DNA of 64,000 bases, from NCBI GenBank assembly GCA_024220505.1, contig JAKZZE010000021.1, forward strand, positions 930,001 to 994,000. Direction: 5' to 3'. A program made the translations under genes and the position numbers. The DNA is from Rhizopus arrhizus (taxonomy: Eukaryota; Mucoromycota; Mucoromycetes; Mucorales; Rhizopodaceae). The stretch's first letter is position 1, and the number at the start of each line of letters is the position of its first letter. This document shows positions 11,305 through 22,042 of the stretch, piece after piece. The notes beneath the pieces are model-generated. The model saw only the letters and a list, made by a program, of their open reading frames with translations. It did not search any database and had not been told where the DNA came from.

Positions 11305-13365
11305 GTCTCAACACCGTCTCAACACCGTCTCAACACCGTCTCAACACCGCCCCAACTTAACATCGTCAACATCGTCAACATCGTCAACATCGTCAACATC
11401 GCCCCAACTCGACATCGTCAACATCGTCAACATCGTCAATATCGCCCCAACTTAACATCGTCAACATCGTCAACATCGTCAACATCGCCCCAACTTAACA
11501 TCGTCAACATCGTCAACATCGTCAACATCGCCCCAACTCGACATCGTCAACATCGTCAACATCGTCAACACCGCCCCAACTCGACATCGTCAACATCGTC
11601 AACATCGCCCCAACTTAACATCGTCAACATCGTCAACATCGTCAACATCGCCCCAACTTAACATCGTCAACATCGTCAACATCGTCAACATCGCCCCAAC
11701 TTAACATCGTCAACATCGTCAACATCGTCAACATCGCCCCAACTCGACATCGTCAACATCGTCAACATCGTCAACATCGCCCCAACTCGACATCGTCAAC
11801 ATCGTCAACATCGCCCCAACTTAACATCGTCAACATCGTCAACATCGTCAACATCGCCCCAACTTAACATCGTCAACATCGTCAACATCGTCAACATCGC
11901 CCCAACTTAACATCGTCAACATCGTCAACATCGTCAACATCGTCAACATCGCCCCAACTCGACATCGTCAACATCGTCAACATCGTCAACACCGCCCCAA
12001 CTTAACATCGTCAACATCGTCAACATCGTCAACACCGCCCCAACTTAACATCGTCAACATCGTCAACATCGTCAACACCGCCCCAACTCGACATCGTCAA
12101 CATCGTCAACATCGTCAACATCGCCCCAACTCGACATCGTCAACATCGTCAACATCGTCAACATCGCCCCAACTCGACATCGTCAACATCGTCAACATCG
12201 TCAACATCGCCCCAACTCGACATCGTCAACATCGTCAACATCGTCAACATCGCCCCAACTCGACATCGTCAACATCGTCAACATCGTCAACATCGCCCCA
12301 ACTCGACATCGTCAACATCGTCAACATCGCCCCAACTTAACATCGTCAACATCGTCAACATCGTCAACATCGCCCCAACTCGACATCGTCAACATCGTCA
12401 ACATCGTCAACATCGCCCCAACTTAACATCGTCAACATCGTCAACATCGTCAACATCGCCCCAACTTAACATCGTCAACATCGTCAACATCGCCCCAACT
12501 CGACATCGTCAACATCGTCAACATCGTCAACATCGCCCCAACTCGACATCGTCAACATCGTCAACATCGCCCCAACTTAACATCGTCAACATCGTCAACA
12601 TCGTCAACATCGCCCCAACTCGACATCGTCAACATCGTCAACATCGTCAACACCGCCCCAACTCGACATCGTCAACATCGTCAACATCGCCCCAACTTAA
12701 CATCGTCAACATCGTCAACATCGTCAACATCGCCCCAACTTAACATCGTCAACATCGTCAACATCGTCAACATCGCCCCAACTTAACATCGTCAACATCG
12801 TCAACATCGTCAACATCGTCAACATCGCCCCAACTCGACATCGTCAACATCGTCAACATCGTCAACACCGCCCCAACTTAACATCGTCAACATCGTCAAC
12901 ATCGTCAACACCGCCCCAACTTAACATCGTCAACATCGTCAACATCGTCAACACCGCCCCAACTCGACATCGTCAACATCGTCAACATCGTCAACATCGC
13001 CCCAACTCGACATCGTCAACATCGTCAACATCGTCAACATCGCCCCAACTCGACATCGTCAACATCGTCAACATCGTCAACATCGCCCCAACTCGACATC
13101 GTCAACATCGTCAACATCGTCAACGCCGCCCCAACTCGACATCGTCAACATCGTCAACATCGTCAACATCGCCCCAACTCGACATCGTCAACATCGTCAA
13201 CATCGTCAACATCGCCCCAACTCGACATCGTCAACATCGTCAACATCGTCAACATCGCCCCAACTTAACATCGTCAACATCGTCAACATCGTCAACATCG
13301 CCCCAACTTAACATCGTCAACATCGTCAACATCGTCAACACCGCCCCAACTCGACATCGTCATTA
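11305..13365. repeat. Two-level minisatellite, about 2 kb
   Basis: A 9-bp unit CATCGTCAA repeated two to four times alternates with a 16-bp unit CATCGCCCCAACTTAA or CATCGCCCCAACTCGA. The main period is therefore 43 bp (three 9-mers plus one 16-mer), with 34- and 52-bp variants, near 48 units in all. The left edge degenerates into CTCAACACCGT repeats. The two 16-mer types occur in runs, and longer blocks recur (the order near 11930-12300 reappears near 12800-13100), so segments of many units were duplicated together. The period is not a multiple of three and no long frame runs through it. Confidence 0.97.
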
Positions 13366-13505
13366 ACCATTTTTGGTCTAATAGACTTGGCTTAAAAATG
13401 GCATAACCTTGTTCTGTGACCCGAATTTTTATATTAAGCATGTTAAACTCCGCACACAAAGTTTATATATGTATATATAGTAGATGGACGGTAAATCTTT
13501 CACAG
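13365..13505 (+). repeat. Shared ~140-bp module, copy 1
   Basis: From the end of the minisatellite to GGTAAATCTTTCACAGATCC near 13500. It matches, inverted, 21745-21890 with many substitutions. Common blocks are TTTTTGGTCTAATA, TGTTCTGTGACC, ATATTAAGCAT and GACGGTAAATCTTTCACAG. A shorter piece, TGTGGACGGTAAATCTTTCA, also stands at 36093 in front of a LINE ORF1-like frame. It may be a LINE 5' module; the function is unknown. Confidence 0.7.
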
Positions 13506-13517
13506 ATCCGTTAGTGA

Positions 13518-14591
13518 TTAGGAATCATTTTTTATTTTGTGATATATATTCTTCAAACTATGGCCATTTGAGTACTCATTGAACAGGCCCTTCTTCTTTC
13601 CTTCTTCCCAACAGGCGGACCAATTCATTCGACCTTTGTTATTCTGCTTCCAATCATCGATAAATGCAACCAACTCTTTGTATTTGAAATTTGTAGAATT
13701 AGAAGCGTCATCAAAGTCTTTAGGAAGCTCCATTGGTGTTGTTGCTTCTGATGGTGTATTGCTTAATCCTTGTTTCATTGTGTCGTACTTCCTTTTAAGA
13801 CTCGCGCTATAGTGTCGCCCTGCATCTGCGTATCTATGCGCTTGGCTGGGGTTGTCAAAAATGGTCGTCATTATTTTTTCAAATTGATTTTGTGTTGCTT
13901 GACAAATCGTTTGTAAAGCTTCCACTTTGTCATTCTCTGTCTTCCTGTCATTTTTGACCATTTCCATAGCGACCAAGTATAGTTTTGTGACGGTTGGGTC
14001 GTCCCATCGGTCAATACTGATTATGCTTTGCTGACCAGAAGTCAAGAAATGGGCAAAGGCAACCAAAGGGTCCAATGCCTCGATATCGTAATTGTCAATA
14101 AAAGGATCGATACTCTGTTTGGTCAGCATAAAGCAACTAGTTGCGAAGTGGCAGCAAGGTGTTTCTAAGAGGTAAGACCTGTTTTGGATAGGTTTGAAGA
14201 GGTCTCTCAGAGCTTTGGATTCTGCTTTTGAGATGCAGACGATGAATAAAATTGGTAAAACGTGGAAACGCTTGTACACATTCAGGCAGTACTGGACGGC
14301 TCGGCACATAAACTCACGTGTCACTGTGTGTTGTATTTCTACTATTACAGGAGGTAAGTTGGCAAGATCTGCTGAATGAGGTATATAGAGAATGTCACAC
14401 TCTGTGCCATCGATAAACATATTGTCACCAATCGTGTAGGTGCCTGAAGGGATGCTCAGAAGCGAGGTGGTGATCAGGTCAATAGTAAACTGATTCTGGG
14501 CTACGATTTTGCTAATTCGATCTGTACCTGGTATATAATCGCGTGGCAATTTGTATTGTAATAAATCTTCTGGTACTAAAAAAGAAGGCAT
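13518..14591 (-). CDS. Uncharacterised protein: PD-(D/E)XK-like nuclease domain plus C-terminal Myb/SANT-like region
   Basis: Intact 357-aa frame; the ATG at 14591 is the natural start (MPSFLVPEDLL). Around residues 65-115 the pattern GTECDILYIP ... PVIVEIQHT ... RAVQYCLNVYKRF fits a PD-(D/E)XK nuclease core: an acidic residue at the end of one strand, then E-x-Q in the next, and a following helix with R and YC. The E-x-Q variant occurs in Rpn/transposase-associated nucleases. Residues about 305-355 (LVAFIDDWKQ...NWSACWEEG...LKNIYHKIK) have the spaced tryptophans and helices of a Myb/SANT-like DNA-binding fold. Both assignments are from pattern reading. The gene lies between a minisatellite and a small inverted piece of the same repeat. 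It could be a mobile-element gene or a member of a dispersed fungal family. Confidence 0.75.
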   Translation of the reverse strand: MPSFLVPEDLLQYKLPRDYIPGTDRISKIVAQNQFTIDLITTSLLSIPSGTYTIGDNMFIDGTECDILYIPHSADLANLPPVIVEIQHTVTREFMCRAVQYCLNVYKRFHVLPILFIVCISKAESKALRDLFKPIQNRSYLLETPCCHFATSCFMLTKQSIDPFIDNYDIEALDPLVAFAHFLTSGQQSIISIDRWDDPTVTKLYLVAMEMVKNDRKTENDKVEALQTICQATQNQFEKIMTTIFDNPSQAHRYADAGRHYSASLKRKYDTMKQGLSNTPSEATTPMELPKDFDDASNSTNFKYKELVAFIDDWKQNNKGRMNWSACWEEGKKKGLFNEYSNGHSLKNIYHKIKNDS

Positions 14592-14756
14592 TGTTAAAAA
14601 TTTTCAACTTGTGGGTTTCTATACTATCTTACTCGTTGTCATGGCAATTTTGGGAAAGTGATAAACAGTTTGTATGTCTTCAAAAAAAAAGTGTTCGCCA
14701 AGTGTAAAAATTCTTCTGTCTCCCATTTTCTTAATTTCGAGCGGCGTCTGAAGATC

Positions 14757-14803
14757 ACGATGACGATGTTGACGATGTTGACGATGTTGACGATATTGAC
14801 GCC
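14757..14803 (-). repeat. Inverted remnant of the minisatellite
   Basis: Four to five GATGTTGAC units, the reverse complement of the CATCGTCAA 9-mer, about 1.4 kb from the main array and on the opposite side of the nuclease-like gene. Confidence 0.9.
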
Positions 14804-14976
14804 CTGCAAATAATGGTGCAAACTCTGCGCACCGTTAATTTTTAGCTATGTGCTTTTTTGTTTAACCATGCCAAAATCTGTGGTCGAATGGGTATTTATG
14901 CCGACACTACGGCGCAAAAAATCTCCGCATAACACTCATTGTAGGCGCGGATTAGTAAAATAAAGATGCGGGGCAA

Positions 14977-15070
14977 AGGCCCCTAGCGAAGTGGTCAAGT
15001 CCTTTCTGCTGGATTAGTCTCTCGTCTGACAGCACAAGTTCCAATCTCCATGGTCGTTTTCTGTTTGTTT
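14977..15070 (+). repeat. tRNA-like module (possible SINE head)
   Basis: TAGCGAAGTGGTCAAG resembles a Pol III box A and AGTTCCAATC about 50 bp later resembles box B. The acceptor stem does not close convincingly, so I read it as tRNA-derived rather than a working tRNA gene. Confidence 0.35.
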
Positions 15071-18000
15071 GTTCGTGGGTTTAAGCCCTGTTATTAAAAA
15101 AATGTTTCTTATGATGACCAGCTAAAAATGCGGCATCCGAATAAAATCCTCATACAAAAAAAAAAAAAAAGTAAAATAAAGATGCTAAAAATGTCGAATT
15201 TAGCATAATTTAGAATAAAATTGGAATAACATTGGAGTAAAACATGATGCTACATGAACTCTCATACGCTTTCACATAACAATTTAATTGGATGAGACAA
15301 AATTGGAGTAAAATGGAGTAAAATTGGTCTAAAGTATAACAATTTAATTGGACGAGGCAGACATTAGCTGTTCTGTATATAAGCAGAGTATGGCTATGTT
15401 TAATCAATTATGTCCAGTAAAATGGGTAGGTTTATTATTGTATAGGGCAGTATAAATGGACAAATTTAAATGATTTAATAATACGATGCTTTATTTATTT
15501 TATTATTCATTTAATATACATTTGAATAAAAAAAAAGTAATAACAAAAAAAAAGGAATAATAAAAGAAAAGGAATAACAAAAAGAAAAGGAATACAGAAT
15601 GAACAGATCCAATATAATTGTACTGTAACGAGAATGATGAAGACATCTACAAAATTTTGGACAGTGCAACTGACTTTGAAATCGACTTACTTCAGTAATT
15701 TAACTGAAATACACAACAACGACACAAGTAAAAATATCGACACAAGTAAAAATATTAACTCAAGTAAAAATATCAACCTTATTTCCTTTTCTTTTTTCTC
15801 TTTCATTTTTATATAAATATCTCTATATCTTTTATTTCAATTCACTTCAGTTCACTTAAATTCACTTCTATTCAAAAACCCATTTTTACTTTGAATAAAT
15901 AGTCTCTTAAAAGATAAAATCTATTTTTCTTATTTTATTACAAACAAGTCGAATTCCCTTGAAGCAAATTATCTTCATTGTATCCATTTTATATTTTTAT
16001 TATATTTCTTTACATTTTACTTTACAAATCAAGTTTGATCCACTTAACAAGATCTGGTGGTCACTATATACAAGCAAGCCTATAATTCAAATTACTTACT
16101 CTTATTGGATCTCAATTGACCTAATACTTTATCTCAACAACTTATATCAAACCTATCGAAAACCGAAAACATAACGAACCTTACAGTACGTCATTACTTA
16201 CCTGTCCTCGACAATATTCAATGCAACCCATTTAGCAGATTTAATTACTTTCAACAATCTACATTGCAATCTACATTCAACAGGATGATTAATATTCAAA
16301 CACATGCAATTTTATTTCTATTTACCAAAATTGTTTTCCTTTTTTTTTATCATTTGATGGATAATTGTCTTATACAACCATTGTTACTTTTCCTCAAGTC
16401 CGTGCGCCTATGCTTTATTGGGTTTAATAATACTCTATCATCATTGCTGTTATCGTTAATATCATTACAGTTGCTTCATACAAAATCCACATTGCAAAAT
16501 AAAACAAAGTATTAAAATCTAATAAAAAACATCAGTTAAGAAAAAAGTAACAAGCAAACAAATTATACCTTTTGTCTTGTTCAAACATACTATCTATACA
16601 ATATGTTGTTAGTTAAGGTTCAATCTATCTGAAGCAGCATAGAGTATAATTTTACCTAATATCAACAGCATACACAATATGAAACAACACACCAAGCATA
16701 GTATACAAAAGCAGAGGATGAATAGTTGCGACAAACTTGTCTACAGCATGATAGAGTATTGATTATACAGCTAGGTTGCACACTACAGATAGAGTCAGTA
16801 AGGTGTCAAGGTAAGTAGCGGAAAGGAATACAAATAATGATATAAAGAAGAGCAAGGGTTGCTGCAAGTTGTAATGTAGCCATAACTAAGTTTTCTTTTC
16901 ATTAGTGAACCATTCGTTAAAAACATCTTGTTTGACTAAAGCTCTCGCAATATTTGAAGTAAAAGAATACTAGAGCTTACTATAAGCAAAGATAAAAAGA
17001 AATGGTTAAAAGGAATACAACATTCATCAACTTTATACCCATGCAACATAATTATTATTTTTTTTTTTCGTTTGTAATGCGTAAACTTCTTGAGCTGATT
17101 TAGTTTTAGCTATTTTGTTTTCAAAACATGGTGCATATCAGCAATAGCTAAAAGTATCAAAAACTGTTAACAAAGTAGAGTAATAATGAATATACGGAAA
17201 GAAAAAAAAAAAAAAAAAAAAAAGAAAAGAGCCATAAAAAAAGAAAAGAAAAAATAATGCTTTAAAATCCATGCAAGTTTATTTCATATAATTAACGTCA
17301 TAGGACCAATGGCATTGAAGAATAACAACTAAGCTATATAAAAAAGTACCAACATTACCATCATGAAGATCTAGTCATGACAAGACAATTCTAAACGACA
17401 TTTAACAAAGAATAGTAGAATTTATTTAACAAAAGATAAAACAATAAAAAGAAAAAGAAACAATTATATTCTTCTCTTTTTATTTTGACGACGAGAAGTA
17501 GGACGAGTGCCAGAATGGGTGGTAGACATAATGGTATGCTTTCCGATCTTTAATGCCTTTTTCTTCATTTCATTTATGTAGCCTTCTTTTTTTTTATTTT
17601 TTTATGCTTTTATGCCTATGTCTATGATTTAATAACTTTTTCCACGTTTCTTTTTTTTTTTTAATTACCATCAAAACTCCATCCAAAATGTATATCTAAT
17701 CTTCTCTTATGTATTGCTGTATTCACGTAAATCACCCTTCGACTATAGCCCAAATAAATTCTATGCATATGTTTCTATGCTTAAAACCTTTTACAAGAAA
17801 CTATTTTTGTACCTTTTGTAGCTGTAATAAAAAAGAATCGTTTTAAGAGTTTTTTAAACAAAGCTTCAGGTTTTGTATCTGTTAACAAGTCGCACTGCAA
17901 AATGATATGTTATTTGACACCTTCCATTATCTCTACAGTGTTACGTTGTTGTTAAAGGAATTTATAGCCTTATATCCAATATGCTAATTAAGATAAGATT

Positions 18001-18850
18001 TTTTCATTAGAGTACTCAACTTGTATGCTTTTTTTTTTTTTTCCTACCAAATAAAGACTTTTTTCTACTAAATATTTCATAAAGCATAGGACTAAACAGA
18101 ATGTAGCTCATATTCTATAAACATACATTAGACACAATGTATATCAACAAACGATCACTATTTACCTTAAAAAAAAGCTAATTCTTGTTAAATAATTGTA
18201 AAAGTATGTTGTTCAAGTTTCTTCTATAAATCATTAGAATCAATGGTAAACGGATTTTTTTTTACCATAACTATTTACTTTTACACTTTCACGGAGCCAT
18301 GTATTAATCGACCATGGTATAATTATAATTCAGGATAAAAGAACAATTTTGATACAAAGGGGCAAATAACTAGATTAAGGTACAAAATAAATAATAATAG
18401 TTTAATTGTTAGCAAGTGTTTAGAATAGTAAAAATAATTATGAGCCGTAAGAATTTCGTTAGCAGGATTACATGAAGAAAGAAAAGAAGTACAATCGGAA
18501 GTTTCTTGTACTTTTTGAAACATTTGTAAGTTATAACGACGTCATCCCAGAGCATTTGCAAACTCGGGGGGTTTTTTTTTCTTTTATTATTATTATTTTT
18601 GAAATTCGGTTTATTTAATTCATGATTACAATTACTAGGTCTATCGTTCTTTAGTAGTCAAACAGATTGAATTCCTTTGGCTTCAATTAAACTGACTATA
18701 ACAGAGAAAAAGTATAATAACAAAGAACAACCTACTTAAATCAATATTTTTACCCAATGAAGAAGTAATTTATAAACAAATTACTTTATTGTATATGGTC
18801 TGAATTTGATAATAGTTTATACAACTCTTTTTTATATCTATTACGCATTT
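15071..18850. other. AT-rich spacer of 3.8 kb with minor repeats; one small basic ORF
   Basis: No convincing gene. It holds a direct repeat ATAACAATTTAATTGGA near 15275 and 15338, a triplet of AAGTAAAAATAT units at 15726-15772, long homopolymers, and AAGATCTGGTGGTCACTA near 16050, which recurs near 33560 (possibly a relic of a retrotransposon leader and primer site). On the minus strand at about 17590-17465 a 39-codon frame ends in a basic tail (TSRRQNKKRRI, stop) followed by AATAAA. It could be the last exon of a small gene or a gene remnant. The hydrophobic frames near 15959 and 16264 look like chance AT-rich frames. Confidence 0.5.
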
Positions 18851-18851
18851 A

Positions 18852-19746
18852 CAGTGAGTTAAAAAATCGTTTCAGTAAAACTGAAACTCACACATTTATC
18901 CTTTTTTTGGAAGAAATATTTAGAGTATACGTGTTCTTTTTTATTATGTTATTATATGGCTTTTTTGCAACAAAGCAATGTACATCCCATCTTAATCTAT
19001 AAATTACATCTTAAGCAATGGCCATTTTAAAAAAAGGGAATGACCGAAACGGTTTTTTAACTAGGTAAAAAATACTAGTATATAGTATTTCCACCCTTAG
19101 CTTTTATTACAGCTTGAACTCTAGCCGGCATACTATCAATATATTTACAACGAACATCTCTATCAAATGTTTCCCATTCAATTTTGATTCTTTCCCATAG
19201 TTCATGGACGCCTCTTGCCCTTTGTTCATATAAAGCTAATTTCAACTTTAAATGTCTCCACATGTGCTCAATTGGGTTCAGGTCAGGCGATTGAGAAGGC
19301 CAAGGCAATACTGGGTACTTTGCTTCTTCTTTAAGATAAATCGTTGTTATCTTGGCAGTGTGTTTCGGATCATTATCATGCTGAAAGATGAAATCACCAT
19401 CTCCTAATCGGTAGTAATCAAGGGTATCTGCCAGTTCGGTTTTTTAGGATATGGATGTAATCGGGTGCAGTCATTCTGCCGTCGTATATCTCGCAGATAT
19501 ATCCAACTCCATGAGAAGTCATACAAGCCCACACCATAACGCTTCCACCGCCATGTTTTACGGTTGGGATTACATGATGAGGCTGTAATGGGCTTCCAGG
19601 CAGACTCCAATAGAATTCAACTCCATCAGAGCCCCAAATGTTAATTTTCGATTCGTCAGAGAAGATAACCTTTCTCCAGTCGTCAATAGTCCAGTACCTG
19701 TGAGCAAGTGCCCATTCCAAGCGTGCTTTCCTGTGTTTTGCTGACT
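18852..19746 (-). mobile_element. 3' half of a Tc1-like element, cut by a LINE
   Basis: The right-hand terminus (read on the minus strand) is at 18852: CAGTGAGTTAAAAAATCG after TA. An inverted copy of the end motif (GAAACGGTTTTTTAACT) lies about 190 bp inside, near 19045. The transposase runs from the LINE poly(A) junction at about 19746 to 19075. The 5' half and the other terminus are not found beyond the LINE, so they were lost. Confidence 0.85.
19075..19746 (-). pseudogene. Tc1-like transposase fragment (DD35E), N-terminus lost, one frameshift
   Basis: From the LINE junction: KHRKARLEWALAH, then catalytic D (SDESKINIWGSDG), GGGSVMVW, ICEIYDG, D in FQHDNDPKH, and E in SPDLNPIEH with 35 residues between the last two. 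It ends KAKGGNTIY at 19075. The frame shifts once near 19440, in a run of six A/T, between the HILK and ELADTLDYY segments. About 110 N-terminal residues with the DNA-binding region are missing. Confidence 0.9.
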
Positions 19747-19908
19747 TTTTTTTTTTTTTTTTTTGTAAAAGATAGTTTATTCGGATGCCGTTCATTGACG
19801 GACATCAATTAAAATTGGAATTAAATATGAGTAAGAGAAAATATATAAATGTGTAAGTATATAGTTGAAGAAAGTGTATTCGGGGAAAGGTTACCTATAG
19901 GCCAGAAT

Positions 19909-21705
19909 TTAAGTTGGCGCTTGACGTTTCGCTTGACGTTTCGCTTGACGTTTCGCGTGTATAGCAGCGTTTTCATCGTGAAGTCTTCGTAATAGGGCTG
20001 TAGCATGGGCTGCAGCTTCAAGAGGCCAAAAGTCTTCAGGATCAAAAGTTTGCCTCCAGTGTATTTTCCAAATGGCCATGATAGCACACGCAACAAAAGT
20101 CAAACCATCAAACTTCAGTTGAGACCAAAGCTCGAGGTCTACCGCAGAGAGTGAGGATACATGGTGATAAGTGAGCTGATTGGGGTTGATAAGAAAGCGA
20201 GAGGCTAAGGAAGACCAGATGGGTTGTTTGGAAGGGCGAGACCAAAGAAAGTGTTCGTCATCTTCATCATCCCGACCACAAAAAATGCAAGAAGAATCGG
20301 TAAAGTATGAAGGAGCGATCCGATGGAGTCGCGATTTGGAAGACAGCTTGTTGTGATATATTCTCCACAGTATGTTGCGAGCTTGATGAGGGAAAGGGGT
20401 TTGCCAGAAAGTCGACCACAATTTGTTGGAGGCTTGAGGGTAGTCATCCGGCAGGGAGTCCAAGGGGTCAAGGTAGAGGGAACGAAACCATTTGTTGGTG
20501 ATCACATCCAAAAAAGTTCCATCTTGTAGCTCAGGCAGGAGTAAGGAGTCAAAATCAGGAGCCAATTGTTGAAACAGGATCAACTGGGAGTCAGCTTCAG
20601 GTGGTCGAACGGTTGCATCTACAAAACGTTGGAAAAAGACAGTGAGTGAAGTGTTTTAAGTATTCAAAAATAAGATAAAGAACAATTAACGAGACCGAAC
20701 AATAGTTCTAAAGTCGAATACTTTTATTAAAGAAAGATTTCAAGGCTATTTATATTAGTTGAGCAAGACCTGAGATTAGATGACAAAAATAGTTACGACC
20801 GATATGATTTGACATGTATAAGAAAAATTTTATAGACTGATGTTAATAATCAACTGTTGAGATGAAAGTGAAACTTGGCTGTTTAGGGCAGTGATAATTA
20901 TCAGGTTCTATTCTTATTCAAACTCATTTGTAAAGATTTAGTCCAGAATGGTAAGACTGTATCTTATTGACCTGTCAAAACATGACAGTGAGTTGGATTG
21001 TACCACTTCGAACAAGATCAAAAAACTTCAACAGTTTGTTGCGGTGTCTGGTAGAAGGCAAGATTGGACGTCGACGTAGTGATCCACATGAGCGATCAAA
21101 ATAAAAGGCATCTTTTACCAGCAGAGTAGACCAATTCGTCGCATGAGTTGAACCAGTGACGGTATTAAGACTGGAGCACACCCGAGTTAGAGGTAATTCC
21201 TCAACCATTCCATGGTTAAAGGAATCCCAAGAGATTTGTACACCAAGTTTGGCAAAAGTCTTGAGCAGGGAAGGTAGACAACCCAGAGTACGCATAGACG
21301 AAGGTCGTCGTTCCGGAAAGACAAATGGGAGAAGATGGTGAGGAGCTTGAGACAGCTCCCTAATACAGTAACGTAAGGTGGACAAAGCAAAGTTGGTAGA
21401 GCGTTCCGGGTAGACTGATGGTGACAATAACGGGTGAAGCCAGCGAAGTTGGAGGGTGGCGTGTTGAGCAGCCGGATCAAGTACGGCTAGACCTCCTTCC
21501 TTTTTTGGACGTTGGCAGATGCTAAACCTCACAGGGGAAAAGGACTTCCGAGCAATGAACTTAATAATAATGGAGCGAACTTGCGAGAAAAAAGTTTGAG
21601 GAGGCGAAAGAACCCGTATGGTATGCCAAATGCGACTGAGGATCAAGGAGTTCGCCACCAGACCACGACCAAGGATGGAAAGATTCCTCTGCGAGAGATT
21701 CAGTG
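19909..21705 (-). pseudogene. LINE ORF2 C-terminal part (end of reverse transcriptase and zf-RVT region), split by a solo LTR
   Basis: The upstream block (LSILGRGLVANSLILSRIWH, then FSICQRPKKEGGLAVLDP) is the stretch that follows the RT palm in L1-like LINEs. The downstream block (WSTFWQTPFPHQARNILWR ... CIFCGRDDEDDEHFLW) is the zinc-binding region typical of LINE ORF2 C-termini (zf-RVT). Removing the LTR and one GTGAG copy joins them in one open frame (TIQLT then VFFQRF). The end is a short repeat, KRQAKRQAKRQAPT, coded by three near-identical 12-bp units. The endonuclease and RT catalytic parts are absent, so this copy is dead on arrival. Confidence 0.88.
20647..20987 (-). mobile_element. 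Solo LTR, family C (copy 1)
   Basis: 341 bp, TG...CA ends, flanked by GTGAG (20642-20646 and 20988-20992). On the minus strand it holds TATAAATAGCC and a TTTAATAAAAG signal. It matches 39261-39601. Confidence 0.93.
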
Positions 21706-21744
21706 ATTATTGTTGGCAATTTACGATCAAGTCTTCAAAAAACC

Positions 21745-21890
21745 GGATCTGTGAAAGATTTACCGTCCACATACTATATATATATATATAAACTCCGCGC
21801 GCGGAGTTTAATATGCTTAATATGGTTATTGAGGTCACAGAACACGATTCTGTTATTTTCAAGCGGAGTTTATTAGACCAAAAATGGTCT
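21745..21890 (-). repeat. Shared ~140-bp module, copy 2, with a 20-bp perfect palindrome
   Basis: Inverted counterpart of 13365-13505. Next to an (AT) run it contains the perfect palindrome AAACTCCGCGCGCGGAGTTT (about 21791-21810), which is degraded in copy 1. Between 21891 and 22022 I see no gene, only a short coding-like minus-strand stretch of unknown origin. Confidence 0.7.
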
Positions 21891-22022
21891 ACTGCGAGAT
21901 TCTCCAAGTTCTGTCATTTTTTTTCTGCTTCCTATTAATCCAGGCCAAAGTGCCGGCAAGTACAAGTTCATTAAAAAAATCCGGGTCGAGATAGGTCTTC
22001 TGAGAGTCGAAAAAAAGCCCGT

Positions 22023-22042
22023 CACTGCAAATAATTGGTGAT
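22023..22042 (+). repeat. Left terminal inverted repeat of CMC copy 1
   Basis: CACTGCAAATAATTGGTGAT. The same start is at 45895 in copy 2 and, inverted, at 33030-33049. Confidence 0.9.

Larger units (their letters stand above)
19747..21770 (-). mobile_element. 5'-shortened LINE (non-LTR retrotransposon) with poly(A) tail, inserted in a Tc1-like transposase
   Basis: On the minus strand the element ends in an 18-bp poly(A) (19747-19764 on plus as T). It starts within reverse-transcriptase coding at about 21705. Upstream it is joined to the ~140-bp module at 21745-21890, so either a large internal deletion fused a 5' leader to the 3' third or two pieces were joined at insertion. A solo LTR lies within (20647-20987). 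Confidence 0.85.

Noticed and set aside
11305..13365. CRISPR-like array
   Set aside because: The units are adjacent tandem repeats without unique spacers, and no cas-like gene exists; it is a minisatellite in a eukaryotic genome.
14804..14830. Another CMC terminus (CCTGCAAATAATGGTG)
   Set aside because: Similar to CACTGCAAATAATTGGTG, but the first bases differ, and no matching partner end or internal homology was found.
15959..16515. Two hydrophobic plus-strand frames (71 and 83 codons)
   Set aside because: AT-rich DNA yields Phe/Ile/Leu-rich chance frames; no homology, start context or conservation seen.
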